Part shown: piece by piece, positions 17,283 to 25,824 of the stretch
How the letters are laid out: each line of letters begins with the position of its first letter
Numbering within the stretch: position 1 is the stretch's first letter
NCBI GenBank assembly: GCA_964390565.1
Contig: CAYMII010000003.1
Location: 1-64,000 of the forward strand
From: UBA8529 sp964390565
Lineage (GTDB): Bacteria > Bacteroidota > Bacteroidia > Bacteroidales > Tenuifilaceae
DNA length: 64,000 nt
Direction: 5' to 3'
The notes under the pieces: model-generated
Database searches by the model: none
What the model was told of the DNA's origin: nothing
What the model saw: only the letters and a program-made list of their open reading frames with translations
Program-made: the position numbers and the translations under genes

Positions 17283-18182
17283 ATGACGAATTTGAAAATT
17301 AATCTTTTGATTGCTTCTGTAGTAATCGCTTGCATTTCAGTGAGCGCTCAGGAAACAAGCAAAAAGAAAATGCAGGACGATTTTGAGCAGTTTAAAAAGA
17401 ATCGTGAGTTAGATTTTCAAGGCTTTAAGCAGAAACGCGAAGCGGAGTTGAAAAAGATGCAGCAGGAGTATCAAGATTACTACAATGAAATGACTGGGCT
17501 TAAAAAATACTATGTCCAGAAAAAAGATACTGTAAAAGCAAAGGTTGTTGATGATATTATCTCGTACGAAACGAATATTAGTCAAGCATTAGGGCAGCCA
17601 ATTAAAGTAACCGAGGAGATTAAGTATGGGACTACTGCAGAAAATCAGATTTACAAAATAAATCCTCGCCTTAAGCAAGAACAGAAAAATGAAGAGAAAA
17701 AAGACGAAGTAACACCCTCGGTTAATCAGCCCATTCAAAATGAAACGCCAAAGGTTGAGGAAACTTCAACTAGCACTGTTACCCCATCACTGGTTCCATT
17801 ACCAAAATCAAAGGCTATAATAACCTCGCCATTTGGAATGAGGAATCACCCAACATTAGGAAGACCTGTAAAGCACAATGGAATTGATTTTGGTTCGGGT
17901 CGTGGAACTGAGATTTATGCCGCAAGCAATGGCAAAGTTGTTCTTGCGGAATTCAATAGCAGCTTTGGCAACTACATCGTTATTGAGCATAAGGATGGAC
18001 AATCAACAGCATATGCTCACCTCGATAGACTTTCAGTTTCAAAAAGTGATATTGTAACCAAAGGTCAAATCATTGGCTATAGTGGTAGTACAGGGCGTAG
18101 CACGGGTCCACATTTACATTATGAGGTCAGAACTAATGGAACACCTGTTAACCCCAAAGATTATCTGATTGAAAGCAAGTAA
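17283..18182 (+). CDS. Secreted M23-family metallopeptidase (murein hydrolase factor type)
   Basis: I take the ATG at 17283, which gives a signal peptide (MTNLKINLLIASVVIACISVSA) and a 299-residue product; the upstream TTG frame would bury it. A charged coiled coil (about 25-85) and a low-complexity linker (about 130-170) lead to the LytM/M23 domain (about 175-295) with Zn ligands His198, Asp202 and His279 (HLH), and His246. The active site looks complete, so it should cut peptidoglycan crosslinks, or, given the coiled coil, act like EnvC-type proteins that control amidases in division. A direct enzyme seems more likely. Confidence 0.88.
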   Translation: MTNLKINLLIASVVIACISVSAQETSKKKMQDDFEQFKKNRELDFQGFKQKREAELKKMQQEYQDYYNEMTGLKKYYVQKKDTVKAKVVDDIISYETNISQALGQPIKVTEEIKYGTTAENQIYKINPRLKQEQKNEEKKDEVTPSVNQPIQNETPKVEETSTSTVTPSLVPLPKSKAIITSPFGMRNHPTLGRPVKHNGIDFGSGRGTEIYAASNGKVVLAEFNSSFGNYIVIEHKDGQSTAYAHLDRLSVSKSDIVTKGQIIGYSGSTGRSTGPHLHYEVRTNGTPVNPKDYLIESK

Positions 18183-18228
18183 TTAAGTTTGTTTTTTATA
18201 AATTTACTTAACCAAAAAACCTCATTCT

Positions 18229-18714
18229 ATGAAAAAGTATAGTATACTTCTTGTTCTTGTTGTATTTACTCTAAATGTATCGTTAGCTCAAACCGTAAAA
18301 AAAGGTAGAACAAAAATTTATTATGTAAAATCAGATCAGATGATTACTGCAAATAATTCATCGGGTAGTTTTACTGACTGTTTATGGGTTGAAACAGACG
18401 AAACTCAAGGTAAGATTATACTGAATTTCGAAGGTATATATCACCCTTCGCCACTAAAAGCTGCATATCTTATACTAAATATTCCCAACGTTCAAGATGC
18501 AGGTTCAACAGAAGGAATGTTTGTAACCAAAGACGACAAGCGAATTGGTTCAATTAAAGAAGCAAAAGGCGACACCTTTATTTATGTACCCCTCGATATT
18601 ACTGCCCTAAATAGCCAAAACATTAAGTTAACTCTAAATGGTGGTGGGCCCGATGGATTAGCAATATCCTCAAAGTCATCAGGATTTGGGCCATATCTAC
18701 AATTTGAATATTAA
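18229..18714 (+). CDS. Small secreted beta-sandwich protein (DNRLRE/CBM96-like)
   Basis: The protein has 161 residues with a signal peptide (about 1-20, ending SLAQ). The remainder alternates short strands and ends in the pattern D-I-T-A-L, then LTLNGGGPDGLAISSKSSGFGPYLQFEY, which resembles the end of DNRLRE/CBM96-type beta-sandwich domains found in surface and carbohydrate-binding proteins. The resemblance is by eye and modest. It follows the M23 peptidase by 46 bp on the same strand and is closed by a terminator, so the two may be cotranscribed. The function is unknown. Confidence 0.6.
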   Translation: MKKYSILLVLVVFTLNVSLAQTVKKGRTKIYYVKSDQMITANNSSGSFTDCLWVETDETQGKIILNFEGIYHPSPLKAAYLILNIPNVQDAGSTEGMFVTKDDKRIGSIKEAKGDTFIYVPLDITALNSQNIKLTLNGGGPDGLAISSKSSGFGPYLQFEY

Positions 18715-18736
18715 AAACGTCATAATCGATTAATTT

Positions 18737-18771
18737 AAAGCATGACTCCATATGAGCCATGCTTTTTTTAG
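18737..18771 (+). terminator. Hairpin terminator after the small secreted protein
   Basis: The arms AAAGCATGACTC and GAGCCATGCTTT (one mismatch) surround a short loop and are followed by a T-run. Confidence 0.85.
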
Positions 18772-18838
18772 AATCATTCTAAGCAAAAATGGAGATAAAC
18801 CATTTTTTTTTCGTTTTTTTGTGTAAAATTATGTAGTG

Positions 18839-19702
18839 ATGGATGCTGTTCGTAAGCCCTCTTGGCTAAAAATAAAACTCCCTGGAGGCGAAGGATATAC
18901 AAGAGTTAGTAATATAGTTAAGAATCATAAATTACATACCATTTGTAGCAGTGGTATGTGTCCGAATATTGGCGAGTGCTGGGGAAATGGAACGGCAACC
19001 TTTATGATTTTGGGCGATATATGTACTCGCTCATGCAAGTTTTGTGCTACAGCAACAGGAAAGCCACTACCTCCTGATCCTTTAGAGCCATTTAACGTTG
19101 CGCGCTCCATCAAACTGATGGAACTTAAATACTGCGTTATCACATCTGTTGATCGCGACGACTTGCCAGATGAAGGAGCTGCACATTGGCGCGACACAGT
19201 AAACGAAATAAAAAAACAAAACCCAAAAACAAGAGTAGAGGTTCTAATCCCTGATTTTAGCGGGAAACTTGATTTGCTCGATATTTTTTTAGAATCGAAA
19301 CCTCACGTGGTTGGGCATAATCTCGAGACCATTGAAAGGCTTACGCCAATGGTTCGTTCAAAGGCAAAATATCAAACAAGTTTAAACGTTATTGAACATA
19401 TAGCCAAAACGGGACACAACGCAAAATCGGGGATAATGGTTGGAATTGGTGAGACAAAGGAGGAGGTACTTCAAACCCTTGATGATTTAGTTGCCGTTGG
19501 ATGTAAGTACATTACAATTGGTCAGTACCTGCAACCTCGAAACGGGAATCTTAAGGTTGAGCGTTATGTTGAGCCTGCAGAGTTTCTTTTTTATAGAGAA
19601 GAAGCGCTAAAGAAAGGGTTTTTATTTGCCGAGTCAGGTCCATTAGTACGTTCATCGTACCATGCTGAGCAAGCTCACCTTAATGGGCAAAGTAACGGTT
19701 AA
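18839..19702 (+). CDS. lipA: Lipoyl synthase
   Basis: This radical SAM enzyme inserts two sulfurs into protein-bound octanoyl groups to make the lipoyl cofactor of 2-oxoacid dehydrogenases and the glycine cleavage system. The auxiliary cluster motif CSSGMCPNIGEC is at residues 37-48 and the radical SAM motif CTRSCKFC at 63-70, with GIMVGIGETKEEV and the C-terminal SSYHAEQAHL also present. The length (287-288 residues) is standard. A GTG at 18836 directly before the ATG is an equivalent start. It is followed 49 bp later by lipB. Confidence 0.96.
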   Translation: MDAVRKPSWLKIKLPGGEGYTRVSNIVKNHKLHTICSSGMCPNIGECWGNGTATFMILGDICTRSCKFCATATGKPLPPDPLEPFNVARSIKLMELKYCVITSVDRDDLPDEGAAHWRDTVNEIKKQNPKTRVEVLIPDFSGKLDLLDIFLESKPHVVGHNLETIERLTPMVRSKAKYQTSLNVIEHIAKTGHNAKSGIMVGIGETKEEVLQTLDDLVAVGCKYITIGQYLQPRNGNLKVERYVEPAEFLFYREEALKKGFLFAESGPLVRSSYHAEQAHLNGQSNG

Positions 19703-19751
19703 CAAAATAGCCGTTATTGATGTTAGTATACAAGTAAAGTTTATCATATAA

Positions 19752-20432
19752 ATGCAACACGTAGTTTTTGAAGACCTTGGAAAAATAGATTACAAACAGG
19801 CTTGGGATCACCAAGAAGAGCAGTTCGAAAAGGTAATGCAAAACAAAATGACCAGCAATGGTGATTTGCACTACCTCCTTTTCTGTGAACACCCGCACGT
19901 ATATACCCTCGGAAAGAGTGGAGAGGGATCAAATCTATTGATTAGCGATGAGATGCTAAAACGCATCAACGCTACCTATTATCGAATTAATAGGGGTGGC
20001 GATATTACTTACCATGGCCCGGGTCAGATTGTTGTTTACCCAATTTTTAACATCGAAGCATTCGGAATCAATCTCAAGGAGTACATTCATAAACTCGAAG
20101 AGGTTATCATTAAATTCCTGAAAGATTATGGAATAAGCGCTACACGCTTAGAGGGTGCAACAGGCGTTTGGCTTGATGTTGGAATTCCTGGTCGCGAACG
20201 CAAGATTTGTGCAATTGGGGTTCGTGCTAGCCGATTTGTTACCATGCATGGTTTGGCATTTAACATCAACACAAACCTAGAGTATTTCAGCTATATCAAC
20301 CCTTGCGGGTTTATCGATAAGGGAGTTACCTCTCTTCAAAAGGAGTTGGGAAGACCAATAGATATGGATGAAGTGAAGGTCAAACTCAACAGCCTATTTG
20401 CTAGCGAGTTCGATATTGATTATAAAAAATAG
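19752..20432 (+). CDS. lipB: Lipoyl(octanoyl) transferase
   Basis: The enzyme moves octanoate from acyl carrier protein onto lipoyl domains, the step before LipA. The 226-residue protein shows RGGDITYHGPGQIVVYPI (about 77-94), the catalytic lysine region GVRASRFVTMHGLAFN and the conserved NPCGFIDKGVTSL with the thioester cysteine. It is adjacent to lipA in the same direction, giving a complete de novo lipoate pathway; lplA at 32.5 kb adds salvage. Confidence 0.96.
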   Translation: MQHVVFEDLGKIDYKQAWDHQEEQFEKVMQNKMTSNGDLHYLLFCEHPHVYTLGKSGEGSNLLISDEMLKRINATYYRINRGGDITYHGPGQIVVYPIFNIEAFGINLKEYIHKLEEVIIKFLKDYGISATRLEGATGVWLDVGIPGRERKICAIGVRASRFVTMHGLAFNINTNLEYFSYINPCGFIDKGVTSLQKELGRPIDMDEVKVKLNSLFASEFDIDYKK

Positions 20433-20453
20433 ATTCTGGTTTGCATTCAACCG

Positions 20454-20484
20454 TTTGCGTTGAATATAAAATAATGTACTTTTA
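20454..20484 (+). promoter_or_regulatory. Bacteroidota-type promoter of recJ
   Basis: TTTG at 20454-20457 and TACTTTTA at 20477-20484 are exactly 19 bp apart; the -7 box departs from TAnnTTTG only in its last base. The recJ ATG follows at 20489, implying a nearly leaderless mRNA. Confidence 0.45.
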
Positions 20485-20488
20485 GAAA

Positions 20489-22252
20489 ATGGAAAAAAGG
20501 TGGATATACAAGGATAAAGGCAATCCCAATACAATTAGCCATCTAGCTGAAGTGCTGGGAATTGAACCTGTTCTTGCAACGCTGCTTGTTCAGCGTGGGA
20601 TAAGCACCTTTGATGAAGCTAAGAAATTCTTTCGCCCTTCGTTAGATGATTTATACAACCCTTACCTAATGAAGGATATGCAACAGGCTGTGGAGCGCAT
20701 CGAAAGGGCAATTCGCAGCAATGAGCGCATTCTAGTTTATGGCGATTATGATGTTGATGGAACAACTGCAGTTGCGCTTATCTACTCATTTTTCCAAAAG
20801 CGATACTCAAAAATCGGTTACTACATCCCTGATAGATACAGCGAGGGTTACGGCATTTCGCTTAAAGGCATAGACTATGCAGCCGAGAATGGTTATAGCC
20901 TAATCATTGCACTTGATTGCGGCATAAAGGCTAACGACAAAGTTATTTACGCTCAACAGCGTCGAATCGATTTTATTATATGCGATCACCATTTACCTGG
21001 CGATCAGATTCCTCAGGCAGTTGCAGTACTTGACCCAAAACGTCCCGATTGTAAATACCCATTCAAGGAACTTTCAGGTTGTGGTGTTGGATTTAAGCTT
21101 TTACAAGCTTATTGCCAAAAGAATGGTACTCCCATGGAGGAACTTTACCAATACCTCGATTTGGTTGCAGTAAGCATCGCATCGGACATTGTTCCTGTAA
21201 TTGACGAGAATCGAGTACTAACTTTCTTTGGACTTGAAAAATTGAATGAGAATCCTAGTCGCGGATTACGCTCAATTATTAAGATTGCTGGCATCGAAAA
21301 GCAGCAGATTGCCATTGATGATATCGTTTTCCGCATTGGCCCTCGCATTAACGCAGCAGGCAGAATGGAATCGGGAAAATCTGCAGTTGATTTGCTTTGC
21401 GCTTGTGACGATTTGGTTGCCTACGAGATGAGCTCAATAATCAACTCGTGCAATAACGATCGTAAAAATGTTGATAGAAATATTACCCATGAAGCGCTTA
21501 GGATGATTGCCTCTGACCCAAAAGCATTTCACCGAAATACAACAGTACTTTTTAATCCAACTTGGCATAAAGGAGTGGTTGGGATTGTAGCATCAAGATT
21601 AATTGAAACCTACTACCGCCCAACTGTTGTGCTTACCCAATCAGGAGGAATGGCAACAGGTTCGGCTCGTTCGGTTCCAGGGTTTGACCTATATCAGGCC
21701 GTAGAGTCATGTGCCGATCTTCTCGAAAGCTTTGGAGGTCATATGTATGCAGCCGGATTAACCATGAAGGTTGAAAAGGTTCAAAAGTTCATGGATCGAT
21801 TCGAGGAAGCGGTTAGCAAGATGATAACTCCAGAACTTCTTACGCCTCAGATTGATATTGATGAGCAGCTATCGCTAGATGATATAAATGACAAGTTTTT
21901 CAGAATTTTAAAGCAGTTCCAACCCTTTGGGCCGGGGAACATGTCGCCTGTTTTTGTGACTGAAAATGTAACGGATAATGGCGAAGGTCGATTGGTTGGC
22001 CCCGATAAGGAGCATATCAAACTATCGTTAATTCATACTGATAAAACTAAGGTTTATCCGGCCATTGCTTTTCAACTTGCAGAGCATTACCGGTCAATCC
22101 ACGAGGGTAAACCCTTTGATATCTGTTATACCATTACAGAAAATGTATTTAGGGGCGAAACCACACTTCAGATTAGGGTAAAAGATATCAAATTCGATCT
22201 TTACAAGACCGATAAATTTGGACAGCCTAGTAAAGAGAATAGTTTCATTTAA
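20489..22252 (+). CDS. recJ: Single-stranded-DNA-specific exonuclease RecJ
   Basis: This 5'-3' ssDNA exonuclease acts in recombination and mismatch/base excision repair. In its 587 residues the DHH motifs are clear: YGDYDVDGTTA (about 80-90), a second acidic motif in ALDCG, and ICDHHLPG (about 163-170). The DHHA1 part has the FGGHMYAAG segment (about 414-422), followed by the C-terminal OB-like domain with FQPFGPGNMSPVF. The gene converges on the histidine kinase with only 7 bp between stop codons. Confidence 0.95.
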   Translation: MEKRWIYKDKGNPNTISHLAEVLGIEPVLATLLVQRGISTFDEAKKFFRPSLDDLYNPYLMKDMQQAVERIERAIRSNERILVYGDYDVDGTTAVALIYSFFQKRYSKIGYYIPDRYSEGYGISLKGIDYAAENGYSLIIALDCGIKANDKVIYAQQRRIDFIICDHHLPGDQIPQAVAVLDPKRPDCKYPFKELSGCGVGFKLLQAYCQKNGTPMEELYQYLDLVAVSIASDIVPVIDENRVLTFFGLEKLNENPSRGLRSIIKIAGIEKQQIAIDDIVFRIGPRINAAGRMESGKSAVDLLCACDDLVAYEMSSIINSCNNDRKNVDRNITHEALRMIASDPKAFHRNTTVLFNPTWHKGVVGIVASRLIETYYRPTVVLTQSGGMATGSARSVPGFDLYQAVESCADLLESFGGHMYAAGLTMKVEKVQKFMDRFEEAVSKMITPELLTPQIDIDEQLSLDDINDKFFRILKQFQPFGPGNMSPVFVTENVTDNGEGRLVGPDKEHIKLSLIHTDKTKVYPAIAFQLAEHYRSIHEGKPFDICYTITENVFRGETTLQIRVKDIKFDLYKTDKFGQPSKENSFI

Positions 22253-22259
22253 AAATACT

Positions 22260-25200
22260 TCACTTCCTTTCGAAATGCTTTTGAATCAAATCAATTAGCA
22301 AAGTTTGATTTAAAGGTTTAGAAAGATAATAATTACATCCGGCTTGAATTGCCTTTTCCTTGTCTCCTGCCAGTGCATGAGCTGTTTGCGCAATAATAAC
22401 TACGTCATTATTAAACCGACGAATCTCCTTTGTTGCTTCATACCCATTCATCTCAGGCATTTTAATATCCATAAGAATAAAATCTAAATCAGGGTTCTTA
22501 CGACAAATGTCAACTGCTCCTGCTCCTGTTTTTGTATGTAAAACATCACAATTAATACTTTTTAGCAAGATTGTAATAAACAGATCAGAGGCATCATCAT
22601 CCTCTGCTACTAATACCTTTAACTTCTTAACACTTGAAATCGTTAATTTTTCTTGGTTATTCTCATTAATAATGATTTTATTTTTTGAAACAGCATTCGG
22701 AATATTAAAATAGAATGTTGATCCTGACTGTTCTTCGCTTTCAAACCAAATCCTTCCACCAAGCATTTCAACAAAGGCTTTGGTAATTGCCAATCCTAAA
22801 CCAGCACCCTGAAATGCTCTTGAATCGCTAACATCAGCCTGAACAAAACGCTCAAAAACAGCCTGATGCCTATTCTTTGGAATTCCTATTCCGGTATCCA
22901 TTATCCAGAATTCAACAAATTCACCCTTTTTAGCACAGCCAATTTCAATAAATCCCTCGTCGGTAAATTTTATTGCATTTTTAACAAGGTTTGTTAAAAT
23001 TGCATAAACCTTTTCGCGATCAGTTCTAATGATTGCTTCGTTAACTGGTAACGATGATTTTAAGTTAAGGGCTAATCCTTTACGTTCAACCTCAGGTTTA
23101 AAGAAATTTAGGATATGATTAATTTGCTCGTTAATATTAGTGTCGGTAATAGAAACCTTAATTTCGCCCGATTCTATCTTAGAAATATCGATAATATCGT
23201 TAATGATATTAAGCATTCGAATTCCACTTTTTTCAATAATACTAATATATTCTTTCTGTTGATCACCTGAAAGCTGGGGCTTTTTCAGCAAATCGGCAAA
23301 CCCGAGAATTCCATTCATTGGCGTTCTGATCTCGTGGCTCATATTAGCTAAGAAAGCGGTTTTTAGTCTATCGCTTTCCTCTGCTTTTTCCTTGGCTTTT
23401 AATAGCTCATCATTTTTCTCTTTCAGCAGTAACTCGGATTGCTTACGCTCTGTGATATCAATTGTAAACCCAGCTAAGAAGCGTGGCTTACCTTTCATAT
23501 GAACTGGGAATTTTATGGTTGTATAATACCGACCATTCAACTCCTCTTCTACTTCAAACACTTTATTTTCACGGAGTATCTTCCGGTCATCCTCAACCAT
23601 GCCTTTAGCAAGTTCTGAGGGGAATAGTTCAAACATTGTTTTACCAAGAATCTCGTTTAAAGGTAGCCCAATCATTTTCTCGTAATTATGGCTTAAAAGA
23701 ATTGGTCTAATATCAGAATCTTTAAAGAACACATAAATAGGACTATACTTCATAAACTGATTAAAAATCTCTTCAATCTCTTCCGCTTTTTCCTTGGCTT
23801 TGATTAATTCCTGTTCTGTAGATTTAATTTTTGATATATCGGTAAAAACAGTCAACATCGAAGGCTGTCCTTGGAACTTAAACGGGCTCCCAGCAACGAG
23901 TACATTAACAGTATTCCCCTCACTATCAATAAATGCCTCCTCAACTAATTCTGCATACTTTTTATCAACGAAGCTATTCTTTATTCTTTGAAGAGCAAGT
24001 TCTCTGTAATCGGGATGTACAAAGTTGATGGCTGATTTCCCCATATAATCATCAGAACTTTTACCCTTTACAATTTTAAGCGCAGCATCATTCATAAAAA
24101 CAATATTACCCGCAGTATGAATTATAACGCCATCGGGTAAGATTTTTACTATACTACTGTATTTTTCTTCGTTCTCTTCGGCAATTTGTTTAGCATTATA
24201 AAGTTTTTCATTAGCTGATTGAAGTTCTTCATTCAACGCTAAGTATTCTTCGTTTTGTTTTTTAAGTTTTTCTTCGTTTCGCTTACGTTCTGTTACATCT
24301 TCAATAATACCTACACCTCCAATTACCTCATTCTTTTTAGAGAAAATTGGAGCAAAAATTATTTGTACAGGAGTAACCTTTGCAGCTGTTATTGAATGAT
24401 AATCATCATAATAATAGCCTAAACTACCTGACAAGGACTGATTTAGGGCAAACACAATCTTCTTATCGGGCAATTTGCCCATATTCAGGCCAATAAGAAC
24501 TTCTTTAGACGAACCTATAATTTCAACAAACCTATCATTACAAGATATTATTTCTCCTTTTTCATTGTAATGAATTATACCAAGCGGTACATTTTCGAAT
24601 ACTAATCTATATTTCTTTTCGCTCTCTTCAATTAGTTCCTTAGATATGCTTAACTCAATATTAGTCCGAATCAACTCTTCATTAAGTTCCTCATATTCTA
24701 AATTTTGAGCCTCAATCTCTTCATTCTTCTTTTGAAGCATAACTTCTGCTTGCTTGCGCTCGCTGATATCGCTCATAAATGATTGATACGTATTATTTGG
24801 CATTTTTCGTGAACGCATCTCAACAATAACAATTGAGCCATCTTTTCGTGTTATTTCTCTTTCAACCGTTAAAGTCTCTCCTTTGTCAAGCAAATCATAT
24901 CGTAAAGGGATATTGTTTAGAACAGAAGGTGAAAAAAAATCCTTCATATTTTTATTCAGCAGTTCCTCTTTTGAGAAGCCCGTTAAAATAGTAGCCCCTT
25001 CATTAGCCAGAATGATATTACCTTTTAGATCGCCCTGGAAAAAGGCATGTGGAGCTAATTCAAGTAAGTTTCGATGATTTTCTTCGCTTTCGCGCAAAGC
25101 TTCCTCGACTAATTTTCGTTCAGAAATATTCTCATGCATTATAACATATCTCTCAGGCTTCCCTTGCTTATCATAAAGCGGAAAAATAATCATCCTAATC

Positions 25201-25589
25201 CAAACTGGAACATTTGGAAACTCGGGGAATAAATCGTGAACATTGTAGTAAAAATCAGGAAATAGAATTACTTCACCTGCCTTTGCTCTGTCTAAATACT
25301 CAGAAAAACCATTTTTATGTAATAATGGGTCGGTAAAAACAGAATAGTTATTAGGTGGGACAGCACCAAATAGTTTAGTATGAGCGGAATTGATCAAAAG
25401 GGTAAAACCATCCTTATCAATTATTTGAATCGACATTGGATTTTTAGCAATAATATCCTGCAATACCCTCTCGGATTGCCTCAACTCATTTATGCTAGTA
25501 CTGTAAAATGCCTTTAATGACTCATTCTCGCGCTGCAGTTTTTGCAGCTCAATAATGAGTTCCTCTTTCGATTTATCCTGAATGTCCAT
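22260..25589 (-). CDS. Soluble hybrid sensor histidine kinase with five PAS domains and receiver
   Basis: The 1109-residue protein has no signal peptide or membrane helix, so it should sense in the cytoplasm. Five PAS/PAC modules occupy about 35-155, 165-285, 325-445, 475-590 and 610-725, joined by coiled linkers. They are followed by HisKA with His752 in NMSHEIRTPMNG, the HATPase domain (DTGIGIP, GAGLGLAI; about 850-970) and a C-terminal receiver (989-1109) with phospho-acceptor Asp1041 in LMDIKMPEMNG. The signal is unknown. No response regulator or DNA-binding partner lies nearby, so output must pass through a distant phosphotransfer protein or the receiver itself. Confidence 0.93.
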   Translation of the reverse strand: MDIQDKSKEELIIELQKLQRENESLKAFYSTSINELRQSERVLQDIIAKNPMSIQIIDKDGFTLLINSAHTKLFGAVPPNNYSVFTDPLLHKNGFSEYLDRAKAGEVILFPDFYYNVHDLFPEFPNVPVWIRMIIFPLYDKQGKPERYVIMHENISERKLVEEALRESEENHRNLLELAPHAFFQGDLKGNIILANEGATILTGFSKEELLNKNMKDFFSPSVLNNIPLRYDLLDKGETLTVEREITRKDGSIVIVEMRSRKMPNNTYQSFMSDISERKQAEVMLQKKNEEIEAQNLEYEELNEELIRTNIELSISKELIEESEKKYRLVFENVPLGIIHYNEKGEIISCNDRFVEIIGSSKEVLIGLNMGKLPDKKIVFALNQSLSGSLGYYYDDYHSITAAKVTPVQIIFAPIFSKKNEVIGGVGIIEDVTERKRNEEKLKKQNEEYLALNEELQSANEKLYNAKQIAEENEEKYSSIVKILPDGVIIHTAGNIVFMNDAALKIVKGKSSDDYMGKSAINFVHPDYRELALQRIKNSFVDKKYAELVEEAFIDSEGNTVNVLVAGSPFKFQGQPSMLTVFTDISKIKSTEQELIKAKEKAEEIEEIFNQFMKYSPIYVFFKDSDIRPILLSHNYEKMIGLPLNEILGKTMFELFPSELAKGMVEDDRKILRENKVFEVEEELNGRYYTTIKFPVHMKGKPRFLAGFTIDITERKQSELLLKEKNDELLKAKEKAEESDRLKTAFLANMSHEIRTPMNGILGFADLLKKPQLSGDQQKEYISIIEKSGIRMLNIINDIIDISKIESGEIKVSITDTNINEQINHILNFFKPEVERKGLALNLKSSLPVNEAIIRTDREKVYAILTNLVKNAIKFTDEGFIEIGCAKKGEFVEFWIMDTGIGIPKNRHQAVFERFVQADVSDSRAFQGAGLGLAITKAFVEMLGGRIWFESEEQSGSTFYFNIPNAVSKNKIIINENNQEKLTISSVKKLKVLVAEDDDASDLFITILLKSINCDVLHTKTGAGAVDICRKNPDLDFILMDIKMPEMNGYEATKEIRRFNNDVVIIAQTAHALAGDKEKAIQAGCNYYLSKPLNQTLLIDLIQKHFERK

Positions 25590-25824
25590 AATTGTAGTTT
25601 TTCAATTACAATTGATTCTTTGCACAAGTTACCTAAATATGATATAAATCACATTCAAATAATACGAAAACAATCGCATTGCAATTAAATACTAGAATTA
25701 GCAAATAAATTGAAATCGGTTAAAGCTAATAACCAACCATTTTGCACTATTTTCAGAGAAAAATTATGGAATTATTCTTTATTTATTGGGTTACAAGAAA
25801 GACTTCTGCATAAAATATTATTTA
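25590..25824. other. A/T-rich gap between kinase and HhH-barrel operon
   Basis: I see no gene, terminator or clear promoter box in this A/T-rich stretch. It must hold the promoter of the hybrid kinase gene on the minus strand. Confidence 0.4.
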
